A stretch of 64,000 nucleotides of DNA from Streptosporangium saharense (GTDB lineage Bacteria > Actinomycetota > Actinomycetes > Streptosporangiales > Streptosporangiaceae), in NCBI RefSeq assembly GCF_014203715.1, contig NZ_JACHJP010000003.1, forward strand, positions 468,092-532,091, in the 5' to 3' direction. Within the stretch, counting starts at the first letter, position 1, and every line of letters starts with the position of its first letter. Both the position numbers and the translations under genes were made by a program. Of this stretch, positions 34,384 through 43,370 are shown in pieces. The notes beneath the pieces were generated by a model. That model saw only the letters and a program-made list of their open reading frames with translations. It was not told the DNA's origin and did no database searches.

Positions 34384-35940
34384 TCAGGCGCAGCCTTCGC
34401 TGATTTCTTTGACCGGGGCTGGTTCGGTTGGCTTGGTCGCTCTGGTTGGGGTGCTTCGGGTGGCGCTTGGCGTGGCACTCGGCGTGGTGGTGGCGGTGGC
34501 GGCGAGTTGTTCCCGGGACGAGGTGTGGACGGCCTTGGCGGTGATGGAGCGGATCTTGGACCAGTCGGGGTAGCCGGTGTTGATCAGTGGGGGGACGAAC
34601 TGGACGCTGGTCACCTCGGCGCCCTTCACCTTCAGGGCCAGTGGGACCAGGTGCTCCAGCATCGGGCGGGGGATGTCGGTCTGGAGGAGTTCCTTGGTGG
34701 CCAGCGCGATCCGGTTGAACCGGGAGAGCACGGTCGCCGGGTCGGCCTGCTGGAGCAGGGCGTTCAGCACGCAGCGCTGACGGCCCATCCTGGTGTAGTC
34801 GTCGCTGAAGGTGCGTGAGCGGGCGAACCACATCGTGTCCGCGCCGCCGAGCCTGCGGGTTCCCGCCTTGACCAGGCCCTCGTTGTACTTGCCGAAGACC
34901 ACGTCGTGCGGCACGGTCAGCCGCAGGCCGCCGATGGCGTCGATCAACCGGGCCAGGCCCCACATGTTCACCAGGGCGTACCAGTCGACCCGCAGGCCGA
35001 GCGTGTAGCCGACCGTCTCCATGAGGGTCCTGGCGCCCTGGTTCTTCCGCCCGCCGAAGAGTTCGGGGTGGGAGTCGGCGTACTCCCAGACCGAGAACAG
35101 CAGGTCCTCCCGTGAGCCGTCGGGGTTGGCGGGCAGCCGGAAGCCGTCGGGGAACTGCCTGGCCATCGAAGAGCCGGGGACGAACCGGATGTTCTCCAGG
35201 TTGCGCGGCAGCCCGAGCAGCACGGTGTTGCCGGTCCTGACGTCGATGCTGGCCAGGTTGATGCTGTCGGTCCGCACGCCGATCCGGTGGGTGTCCGCGT
35301 CACCGCCGAGCAGCAGGATGTTCACCCGGTCGCGTCCCTCCCACGGGTCGCTCTGCGCCGAGGAGCTGACCTGGGGGCCGGGGGTGGTCGGCGGGGCGTT
35401 GAAGATCCGGTCGAGCGCCGACTGCGAGACCATGGCGTACTGCCCGGCCAGGACGAACGGCAGCACGACCGCGATGGCGAGCAGGCCCGCGAGCGCGCCC
35501 GCGACGGCCTGTGAGGGACCGCGGAGCATGCCGGGCCTGAGCACCGTGAACGAGTGCACGATCAGCGCGAACCAGGCGAGACCGAGCACCGGGGCGCCGA
35601 CGGTGATGGCGGACAGCCAGGACGAGGTGACCAGCAGCCCGGCCAGGTCGCCGAGGTCGGTGGTGAGCAGCACCCACAGCACACCGAGCAGCAGCAGGGC
35701 GTAGCCCGACAGCAGGGCGATCCCGGTCCTGCGCCATCCCGCCCTCAGGTGGGCGGCCCCGGGCGCCACGGCGGACAGCGCCGTCCAGCCGACGACCGCG
35801 CCGAGTCCCCGCGGCCCCCGCGACCCCGGTCTCCCCGATCCGTCCCGCACCCGCTTCCCCGATCTCCCCACGCGCTTGAGCGCCGCAGGGGAGATGGTAG
35901 GTCGGATGTCGGGACCAACGGGCGACGCGCGGATGAACAC
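34384..35940 (-). CDS. LytR-CpsA-Psr (LCP) family glycopolymer ligase
   Basis: A 518-residue membrane protein. The N-terminal ~170 residues include three or more hydrophobic helices. The LCP domain starts near VNILLLGGDADTHRIGVRTDSINLASID, with the acidic and Arg residues of the pyrophosphate site and PRNLENIRF; GGLRLTVPHDV and DDYTRMGRQRCVL follow. LCP enzymes attach wall polymers from polyprenyl carriers to peptidoglycan outside the membrane. A Thr/Pro-rich tail ends the protein. The GTG at 35940 lacks a good ribosome-binding site; GTG 35850, preceded by GGGGAAG, is the alternative. Confidence 0.87.
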   Translation of the reverse strand: MFIRASPVGPDIRPTISPAALKRVGRSGKRVRDGSGRPGSRGPRGLGAVVGWTALSAVAPGAAHLRAGWRRTGIALLSGYALLLLGVLWVLLTTDLGDLAGLLVTSSWLSAITVGAPVLGLAWFALIVHSFTVLRPGMLRGPSQAVAGALAGLLAIAVVLPFVLAGQYAMVSQSALDRIFNAPPTTPGPQVSSSAQSDPWEGRDRVNILLLGGDADTHRIGVRTDSINLASIDVRTGNTVLLGLPRNLENIRFVPGSSMARQFPDGFRLPANPDGSREDLLFSVWEYADSHPELFGGRKNQGARTLMETVGYTLGLRVDWYALVNMWGLARLIDAIGGLRLTVPHDVVFGKYNEGLVKAGTRRLGGADTMWFARSRTFSDDYTRMGRQRCVLNALLQQADPATVLSRFNRIALATKELLQTDIPRPMLEHLVPLALKVKGAEVTSVQFVPPLINTGYPDWSKIRSITAKAVHTSSREQLAATATTTPSATPSATRSTPTRATKPTEPAPVKEISEGCA

Positions 35941-36091
35941 CCCGGAAAGGAAATACGCATTTATCCTGACATATTTCCTAAGGCCGCGCTCTATTCACAC
36001 TTTCTTGGCCGAAACCCGGTCCGGGAGTGACGTCCCCCCACCTCCCAGCCCGGCAAACCACACCTTCCCGGAGGTTCTCCCCTACCAGGGC

Positions 36092-37582
36092 CTACCAGGG
36101 GAAGGAGAACAGGTCGTAGTAGGCCGCGGCGACCAGCAGCAGGCCCGTCCCGCCGAGCACCCCGATGACCGCGGTCCACTGCGGACGGCTCGGCTGCCAG
36201 CCTTCCCGCAGCCCGGAGACGACCGCCGCGACGGCCGTCACCTCCTGCAGCAGCATGAGTACGGCCAGCATCCTGATGACGAGCCACCCGGCGAGCACCG
36301 CGGGCCAGGCCCCCGCCTGGTTGACCGAGAACAGCACCAGCATCGTGATGAGGGCGACGACCGAGACCAGCAGCCCGGCCCCGGTCCACGCCATCCGCCG
36401 GAACCTGCGCCTGACCGGCGGCCAGATCCTGGCGCCGGTCTCGCCGGGCGACTGCCTGCCGCGCAGCCGCAACACCATCTCGGCCACCGGCCCGACCACG
36501 TAGCCGACCGCGGCCAGGCACAGCGTCATCCCCAGGACCGCCCCGCCCGCGTACCACGGCGCCGCGGGGACCTCACTGGCCTCGTAGCGCTGGACCGGCG
36601 TCGCGCCCGCGATGTGCACGGCGGGCCTCGCGGTCTCCGGCAGCCCCGTGACCCAGTTGGCCAGCGTCTCCAGGTAGCCCGGCGCGAAGGGGCCGCCGTG
36701 CAGGCGCATGCCGTGGTCGGCGCCCTTCAGGTAGCGGATCGTGTAGTCGGGATTGCCCGCCTCGGCGAGCGCGCCGGTCAGGGCCTTGCTGCTCTCCACG
36801 AACGGGATCGATGGATCGCCCGTGCCGTACAGGGCCAGGACGGGAGCGCGCGTCTGCCGCAGCGCGGGCATGCCGTCGTAGCGCAGGAAGTTCATGTGCA
36901 CCGCGCTCATCGCCCTGACGAGCAGCTCCCTGGTCCCCGCGGGCGCGTGCAGCCGGTCGAGCTGCTCGCCGAGGGCCCAGGTGACCTGGCGTAACGGTGA
37001 GACGTTGGGCGCGGAGACCAGCACGGTGAACCCGACGTCCCGGCTCCTGGCCGCCGCGATCGGCGCGACCCAGCTGCCCTCGCTCACCCCCCACAGGCCG
37101 GTCCTGGCGGGATCGACGTCGGCGCGCAGCCGCAGCCTGGACAGGACGCGCAGGGCGTCGTCGGCCAGCAGTTCGAAGTCACGGCTGCGGAAGTCGTACC
37201 GGACGGTCCGCTTGTCGTAGACGAGCGTGACGATTCCCGCCCTGGCCAGCCACTCGGCCTGGGTGGTGAACTCGTCGCGCAGCCCGGGACCCGCCCCCTG
37301 GACGAAGACCAGCGCCGGATGCCTGCCGGGGGACAGCGGCGCGCGGACCGTCGCCCCCAGCGTCGTGTCCCCGGCGTCGACGGTGATGTTCTCCACCGAG
37401 AACTGCCCGTTCGCCGAGACCGGCCTGGTTTCCGCCGCCGGTTGGGCCGGGAGGTTCTGGAAGATCGGGTCCACGTTCAGCGGCGCGGGGTCGAAGGGCG
37501 GCGGCAGGGTGTAGCCGACCGTCGCCAGGGCCAGCAGGACCACGCCCGCGGCCACGCTCACCATGCCTCGGCCAGCCCGCAT
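36092..37582 (-). CDS. Alpha/beta hydrolase fused to a C-terminal membrane domain
   Basis: A 496-residue protein. An N-terminal membrane anchor (MVSVAAGVVLLALATVGY) is followed by an extracytoplasmic alpha/beta hydrolase domain with the nucleophile elbow GVSEGS, an acid region YGTGDPSIP and the His in GADHGM. The last ~160 residues form about four membrane helices. The substrate is unknown; family members act on esters or peptides outside the cell. ATG 37582 with GGGGAG upstream is preferred to the GTG at 37654. The 151-nt gap to the LCP gene holds no visible gene. Confidence 0.82.
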   Translation of the reverse strand: MRAGRGMVSVAAGVVLLALATVGYTLPPPFDPAPLNVDPIFQNLPAQPAAETRPVSANGQFSVENITVDAGDTTLGATVRAPLSPGRHPALVFVQGAGPGLRDEFTTQAEWLARAGIVTLVYDKRTVRYDFRSRDFELLADDALRVLSRLRLRADVDPARTGLWGVSEGSWVAPIAAARSRDVGFTVLVSAPNVSPLRQVTWALGEQLDRLHAPAGTRELLVRAMSAVHMNFLRYDGMPALRQTRAPVLALYGTGDPSIPFVESSKALTGALAEAGNPDYTIRYLKGADHGMRLHGGPFAPGYLETLANWVTGLPETARPAVHIAGATPVQRYEASEVPAAPWYAGGAVLGMTLCLAAVGYVVGPVAEMVLRLRGRQSPGETGARIWPPVRRRFRRMAWTGAGLLVSVVALITMLVLFSVNQAGAWPAVLAGWLVIRMLAVLMLLQEVTAVAAVVSGLREGWQPSRPQWTAVIGVLGGTGLLLVAAAYYDLFSFPW

Positions 37583-37739
37583 GCCGATCCGCTCCCCGAT
37601 CGTGTTCGCCTCCGGGAGACTCCGGGAGAAACGTACGATCTTCAGCGTACCCACGACCGGTCATGCGTGACAGGACGAACGGGAGCAGAGTGGTCACAGT
37701 GGCCGCGCGTGCGTCCGGGGCCTGTTAGCTTCACGTGAC

Positions 37740-38885
37740 ATGCGAGTGCTCCACACCTCGGACTGGCACCTGGGCCGTTCGTTCCACCGCGAGAGCCTGC
37801 TGGCCGCCCAGGGCGCCTTCGTCGACCACCTGATCGAGACGGTCAGGAGCGAGCGGATCGACGTGGTCGTCGTCTCCGGCGACGTCTACGACAGGGCGCT
37901 GCCCTCGGTCGACGCGGTGGACCTGTGCAACCAGGCCCTGCGGAGGCTGGTGGCCGAGCGGGTGCGCGCCGTACTCATCAGTGGCAACCACGACTCGGCG
38001 CGCAGGCTCGGCTTCGGCGCGGACCTGATCGACGCCGCGGGCGTCCACCTGCGCACCGACCCCGCGCGGGCGGGCGAGCCCGTCCTCGTCGAGGACGCCT
38101 CGGGAGAGGGGCCGGTGGCCTTCTACGGCATCCCCTACCTGGAGCCCGAGCTGGTCCGCGAGCCGTGGGAGCTGCCCGAGCGCACCCACACCGCGGCGGT
38201 CGGGCACGCCATGTCCCTGGTCCGCGCGGACCTGGCCCGCAGGGGGACCCGCTCCGTCGTGCTCGCCCACGCCTTCGTCACCGGCGGGCAGGCCAGCGAG
38301 AGCGAACGCGACATCAGCGTCGGCGGCGTCGCGCACGTCCCGCTGTCCGTCTTCGACGGCGTCGACTACGTGGCGCTGGGCCACCTGCACGGCCGCCAGC
38401 GGATGAGCGAGACCGCGCGATACTCCGGTTCCCCGATCGCCTACTCCTTCTCCGAGGAACGCCAGGTCAAGGGCTCGTGGCTGGTGGACATCGACGCGCG
38501 GGGCCGGGTGAGCGTGGAGTTCGCCGAGGCCCCCGTCCCCCGGCCGATCGCCAGGCGCAGGGGACGTCTTGAGGACCTGCTGACCTCGGACGAACACGCG
38601 GGCTACGAGGACCACTGGCTCCAGGTCACGCTGACCGACCCGGTCAGGCCGAAGGAGGCCATGGAACGCCTCAGGACCCGCTTCCCGCACACCCTCAGCC
38701 TCATCTTCGAGCCGGAGGGCGGTGTCCAGCAGGGTGCGGTACGGCCCAGCGTGAGGGGAAAGCCGGAGATCGAGGTGGCGCTCGACTTCGTCCGTGAGGT
38801 CCGGGGCGAGGAGGCCGACCCCGAGGAGACCGCGCTGCTCCGCAAGGCCGTCGAGGAATGCCGCATCAAGGAGGCGAAGGCGTAG
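37740..38885 (+). CDS. sbcD: SbcD, nuclease subunit of SbcCD
   Basis: A 381-residue Mre11-type metallophosphoesterase, the nuclease of the SbcCD complex that cleaves hairpins and blocked DNA ends. The phosphodiesterase motifs are HTSDWHLGRSF, VVSGDVYDRA, ISGNHDSARRLG, VLAHAFVTGG and ALGHLHGRQRM. The stop codon directly abuts the sbcC start, so the subunits are coupled. Confidence 0.96.
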   Translation: MRVLHTSDWHLGRSFHRESLLAAQGAFVDHLIETVRSERIDVVVVSGDVYDRALPSVDAVDLCNQALRRLVAERVRAVLISGNHDSARRLGFGADLIDAAGVHLRTDPARAGEPVLVEDASGEGPVAFYGIPYLEPELVREPWELPERTHTAAVGHAMSLVRADLARRGTRSVVLAHAFVTGGQASESERDISVGGVAHVPLSVFDGVDYVALGHLHGRQRMSETARYSGSPIAYSFSEERQVKGSWLVDIDARGRVSVEFAEAPVPRPIARRRGRLEDLLTSDEHAGYEDHWLQVTLTDPVRPKEAMERLRTRFPHTLSLIFEPEGGVQQGAVRPSVRGKPEIEVALDFVREVRGEEADPEETALLRKAVEECRIKEAKA

Positions 38886-41800
38886 ATGCGCCCGCACCGT
38901 CTGTGGATCACCGCGTTCGGCTCCTTCCCGGGTGAGGAGGAGATCGACTTCGACGCCCTCGCCGAGGCGGGGCTGTTCCTGATCCACGGCCCGACCGGCG
39001 CGGGCAAGACCACCGTGCTGGACGCGCTCTGCTACGCCCTGTATGGCAGGGTGCCCGGCAGGCGCGACAACGCCAAGAGCCTTCGCTGCGACCACGCCCC
39101 ACCCGGCAGGGGACCCTCGGTCGCCCTGGAGGTCACGCTCAGGGGACGGCGGCTGAGGATCACCCGGTCCCCGGCCTGGCAGCGTCCCAAGCTCAGGGGA
39201 GAGGGCACGACCAGGGAGAACGAGAGGGCGCTCGTCCAGGAGTTGACCCCCTCGGGGGAGTGGAGCGGGCTCACCACGCGGGTGGACGAGGCCGGTGACC
39301 TGATCGGCACCCTGCTGGGCATGAACGCCGACCAGTTCTTCCAGGTGGCGATGCTCCCGCAGGGGGACTTCGCCAGGTTCCTGCGCGCCGACGGCGAGGA
39401 CCGCCGCAGGGTGCTCGAACGGCTGTTCTCCGTGAAGGTCTACGCGGGCGCCGAGTCATGGCTCGCCGACCGGCGCACCGAGGCCCACCGCGAGCAGCAG
39501 GCGCTGCGCACCGAGGTCGACTTCGCCGTCAAACGCATCGAGGAGGCGGCGGGCCCAGAACTGCTCGCCCTCATCGAGGAGGAGCCGGATCCGGAGGACC
39601 CGCTCGGCTGGGCCGCCGCGCTTGAGGCGCTCGCCGCCGACGCCGAGGACAGGGCGGGCCGTGACGGCGACGGCGTCACGGAGACCGTACGGCTGACGCG
39701 GACCGCCCTTGAGCGGGGCACCGCGCTCGCCGACCGGCGCCGCCGCCACGCCGAGGCCCTGGTGCGCGAACGCGCCCTTGAGGAGACCGCGCAGGAACGC
39801 GCCGACCTGGAGGCCGTGCTCGCCGAGGCGGCCAGGGCCGACCGGGTGCTGCCCATGATCCGGGCCGCCGAGCAGCGCGAGGAGACCGCGACCAAGGCGC
39901 ACAGGATGGCCGCCGATGCCGTCGCCCGCACCCTGCCCCTGGCCGAGAACGCGGAGGCGCTCGACCCGCGAGCCACAACCGAGGGCGATGCCGTACGGCC
40001 CGGCGTCGAGGTCTCCTCGGAGCGGCTGACCGCGATGGCGCTTGAGCGGCGGGAGGAGATCACCAGGCTGGAGGAGCTGCGCGCGCAGGAACCGCTGCTG
40101 CTCAGGGCCGTCCAGGAACGCGAGACGCTCGTCGGTCAGATCGCGGAGCTGGGCGACCGGCAGAAGGAGACCGACGCCCGTCTCACGGTGCTGCCCGGCC
40201 TCAGGCGCGAGGCGGAGGTCAAACTCGCCGCGGCCCGCCTCGACGCCGCCAGGATCCCGGCCGCCGAGGCGGTGCGCGACGCCGCGCAGGCCCGGCTGCG
40301 GGCCGCTAAAGAGCGTGACGGCCTGGCCACGGCCCTGGAGGAGGCGCGGCGGCACCTGGCCGTCGCGCTGCAGGCCGTACCGGACCATGACAACGGGGAC
40401 GAGGCGTGCACGCGTGAGCTGCTGGTCGCGCGGGAGCGGGAGCACGGGCGGCTGCTCGCCGGACTCGAAGGGCTGCGGGGCGACGAGGCAAGGCTCACCG
40501 AACTGGCCAGGTTGCTGGCCGAACTCGACGCCGAGATCACCGAGGCGGCGGAGCGGGAGAAGTCCCTCACCGCCCGCTGCGCGGAGCTTCCCGCCAGGCT
40601 CGCCGAGGTCGCCGCCAGGCTCACCGAGGCCGGGGACAGGGCCGCGGAGATCCCCGAGGCGCGGGCACGGGCCGACGCCGCCTCGGTCGCGCTCGACGCG
40701 GCCAGGCGCCGCGACGGCCTGCGCGCCGACCTGGAGACCGCCAGGGCACGCCTGACGGAGGCCGTCGATCTCGCCCAGCGGCTCCGCGACCGTCACCAGG
40801 ACCTCCGCCAGGCCAGGATCGACGGCATGGCCGCGGAACTGGCGGCCAAACTCGTCCCCGGCGAACCCTGCGCGGTCTGCGGCTCCCCTGAGCACCCCCA
40901 TCCGGCCGCCAGGAGCGGGCAGGCCCCGACCGCCGAGGACGAGCGCGCCGCCCAGGACGCCTACGACGCCGCCGCGGACCAGCGCGGGAAGGCGGAGACC
41001 ACGGTCGCCACCCTCACCTCCCGCCTTGAGGAGGCCCTCGCCATCGCGGGGGAGACGCCCGTGGAGGAGGCGCGGGAGGCTCTCGACGAGGTACGGCGCG
41101 CACTGGCCCTGCTGGCCGAGGTCGCCGGGACGCGGGCCGTACTTCAGGAGGAAGCGGAGCGCGTCACCGCCGAGCTGGACGAGGCACGGGCCGGAGCCGA
41201 GGACGCCGCCCGGCTGCTCGCACGGAGCCGCGCCCGCCAGGAGGAGTGGCGGGCGGAACAGGACAGGCTGACCGCCCGCCTCGACGAGGCACGCGGCACC
41301 GACCCCACAGTCCAGGCCCGCAGGGAGCGCCTGACCCTGGAGGCGGCCCTGTTCGCCGCGGCGGCCGAGGCGGCCGGTCGCGCCGCCGAGCTGGCGGCCG
41401 CGCACCGGGAGGCGGCCGAGGAGACGGACGTCGAGACCGAGCAGGCCGTACGGGAACTCGCCAGGGCGCGGGAGGTGCTGGCCGCGCTCACCGAGTCGGC
41501 ACGGGCGGAGTCCGCGCTGGCCGAGGAGGCGGAACGGACCGCGACCGAGCAGGCCGGGCTTGAGGAGCTCTCACGCGAGCTCGCGGTCACCCTGGCCGCT
41601 GGCCGTACCCGCGAGGAGAGGCTCGCCGAGGACGTCGAGCGGCTGACCGCGCTCCTGGACGGGGCGCGGGGCGAGGATCCGACGCTGGCCGACAGAATCG
41701 ACCGGCTGGCGGACGAGGCGGGGCTGCTCACGGAGGCGGTCGAGGCGACCAGGCTGGAGCGGACCGCCACCGCGGAGCTGGCGGCGGCCCGCGTCGCCGC

Positions 41801-42701
41801 CGCGGCGGCAGCCGTCGAGGCGGGCTTCTCCGGCGTCGAGGACGCGAAAGCCGCGGTCCGTCCGTCCACCGAGCAGGAGGAGAAGGCCGAACGGCTGCGC
41901 GGGCTGGAGAGGGAGCGCGCCGCGGTCGCCGCCCTGCTGGCCGACCCCGAGCTGGTCGCCGCCTCCGCGGAGCCGGAACCCGACCTCGACGGGCTGCGGG
42001 CCGCGCGTGACGCCGCGGAGACCGCCCAGGCGGGGCTGCTGTCCGCGGCGAACCAGGCGAAGGCCCGGCTCGCCAGGCTCGTCACGCTCCGCGCCGAGCT
42101 GGCCGGGTGCCTGGACCTCTGGCGTCCCGCGCGGCGGCGCCACCGGGTCGCGGAGAGCCTCGCGGCGCTGACCGGCGGGACCTCGGGCGACAACCGCTGG
42201 AAGATGCGCCTTTCCGCCTACGTGCTCGGCGAGCGTCTGCGGCAGGTGGTCGACTCGGCCAACGAGCGGCTCGACCGCATGTCGGGCGGGCGCTACCTCC
42301 TCGAACACGGTCTCGGCCGTACGGCGGGTGACCGCAGCAGGTCGGGAGGCGGGCTCGGCCTGCGGATCGTGGACGGCTGGACCGGCAACGACCGTGACCC
42401 GGCGACCCTGTCGGGCGGTGAGAGCTTCATCACCTCGCTGGCGCTCGCCCTCGGCCTGGCCGACGTGGTCAGCGCCGAGGCGGGCGGGGTCGAGCTGGGG
42501 GCGCTCTTCATCGACGAGGGGTTCGGCACCCTCGACGAGGAGACCCTCGACGGGGTCCTGGACATCCTCGACGGCCTGCGCGACGGCGGCAGGGCCGTGG
42601 GCATCGTCAGCCACGTCACCGAACTGCGCGCCCGCGTCCCGGCGCAGCTCCGCGTCAACAAGGGCCGCAGGGGTTCGACGGTCGAGGTCTCCGTGCCCTG
42701 A
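38886..42701 (+). CDS. sbcC: SbcC, SMC-like ATPase subunit of SbcCD
   Basis: A 1271-residue Rad50-type ATPase. Walker A is GPTGAGKTT near residue 40. Two long coiled coils flank a zinc hook EPCAVCGSPEH (Cys662, Cys665). The C-terminal lobe has the signature TLSGGESFITSLALALGLAD and Walker B LGALFIDEGFGTLDEETLD. It tethers DNA ends and drives SbcD. It is longer than the E. coli protein (about 1050 residues) because of extended Ala/Glu/Arg coiled coils. Complete, with no frameshift. Confidence 0.96.
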   Translation: MRPHRLWITAFGSFPGEEEIDFDALAEAGLFLIHGPTGAGKTTVLDALCYALYGRVPGRRDNAKSLRCDHAPPGRGPSVALEVTLRGRRLRITRSPAWQRPKLRGEGTTRENERALVQELTPSGEWSGLTTRVDEAGDLIGTLLGMNADQFFQVAMLPQGDFARFLRADGEDRRRVLERLFSVKVYAGAESWLADRRTEAHREQQALRTEVDFAVKRIEEAAGPELLALIEEEPDPEDPLGWAAALEALAADAEDRAGRDGDGVTETVRLTRTALERGTALADRRRRHAEALVRERALEETAQERADLEAVLAEAARADRVLPMIRAAEQREETATKAHRMAADAVARTLPLAENAEALDPRATTEGDAVRPGVEVSSERLTAMALERREEITRLEELRAQEPLLLRAVQERETLVGQIAELGDRQKETDARLTVLPGLRREAEVKLAAARLDAARIPAAEAVRDAAQARLRAAKERDGLATALEEARRHLAVALQAVPDHDNGDEACTRELLVAREREHGRLLAGLEGLRGDEARLTELARLLAELDAEITEAAEREKSLTARCAELPARLAEVAARLTEAGDRAAEIPEARARADAASVALDAARRRDGLRADLETARARLTEAVDLAQRLRDRHQDLRQARIDGMAAELAAKLVPGEPCAVCGSPEHPHPAARSGQAPTAEDERAAQDAYDAAADQRGKAETTVATLTSRLEEALAIAGETPVEEAREALDEVRRALALLAEVAGTRAVLQEEAERVTAELDEARAGAEDAARLLARSRARQEEWRAEQDRLTARLDEARGTDPTVQARRERLTLEAALFAAAAEAAGRAAELAAAHREAAEETDVETEQAVRELARAREVLAALTESARAESALAEEAERTATEQAGLEELSRELAVTLAAGRTREERLAEDVERLTALLDGARGEDPTLADRIDRLADEAGLLTEAVEATRLERTATAELAAARVAAAAAAVEAGFSGVEDAKAAVRPSTEQEEKAERLRGLERERAAVAALLADPELVAASAEPEPDLDGLRAARDAAETAQAGLLSAANQAKARLARLVTLRAELAGCLDLWRPARRRHRVAESLAALTGGTSGDNRWKMRLSAYVLGERLRQVVDSANERLDRMSGGRYLLEHGLGRTAGDRSRSGGGLGLRIVDGWTGNDRDPATLSGGESFITSLALALGLADVVSAEAGGVELGALFIDEGFGTLDEETLDGVLDILDGLRDGGRAVGIVSHVTELRARVPAQLRVNKGRRGSTVEVSVP

Positions 42702-42782
42702 CGTGCCGCGTGGATGGGAAGGTAGGGTATACGGAGGCGGTCTCCGAGTAGGTGTGGGGACGCCGGGAGAGCGAGGAGCCAG

Positions 42783-43358
42783 GTGGAGACGGTCCAGCGC
42801 CCCATGCGCGCCGACGCGCGGCGCAACTACGAGCGGCTGCTGACCGCCGCGCACGCGGCCTTCGCCGAGCAGGGCACGGAGGCCTCCCTTGAGGAGGTCG
42901 CGCGCACCGCGGGGGTCGGCATCGGCACCCTCTACCGGCACTTTCCCACCCGCAGGGCGCTGCTTGAGGCGGTGCTCCACGACAGCCTGGCCGGCCTCGA
43001 CACGCGGGCCCGCGAACTGCTCGGCTCCGGCTCCCCGGGGGAGGCGCTCCTTGAGTGGACGCGTCACCTGATGGCCCACGTCACCGTCTACCGGGGGCTG
43101 GCCGCGACGCTGATGAGCAGCTTCGACGACCCGGCCTCCGAGCTGTACGGCGCCTGCGAACGGGTCCGGGTCGGTGGGGACGCGCTGCTGGCCTCGGCCC
43201 AGCGGGCGGGAGCCGTACGCGACGACGTCACCGGGGCCGACCTGACGAAACTCGTCAACGCGGTCGCCTGGGCCGGGGAGCACTGCGACGACGACACCGC
43301 CGAACGCCTCCTCACCCTGGTGATGGACGGCCTGCGGGCGGGGAACCGGCGGTCGTGA
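42783..43358 (+). CDS. TetR-family regulator
   Basis: A 191-residue repressor with a standard HTH (SLEEVARTAGVGIGTLYRHFPTRRALLEAV) and a C-terminal SAM-like ligand domain of the type common in actinomycete TetR proteins (AWAGEHCDDDTAERLLTLVMDGL). GTG 42783 has GAGGAG upstream; ATG 42804 is an alternative. No divergent exporter lies beside it, so its target is unclear. Confidence 0.9.
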   Translation: METVQRPMRADARRNYERLLTAAHAAFAEQGTEASLEEVARTAGVGIGTLYRHFPTRRALLEAVLHDSLAGLDTRARELLGSGSPGEALLEWTRHLMAHVTVYRGLAATLMSSFDDPASELYGACERVRVGGDALLASAQRAGAVRDDVTGADLTKLVNAVAWAGEHCDDDTAERLLTLVMDGLRAGNRRS

Positions 43359-43370
43359 GGGCCGGACGCG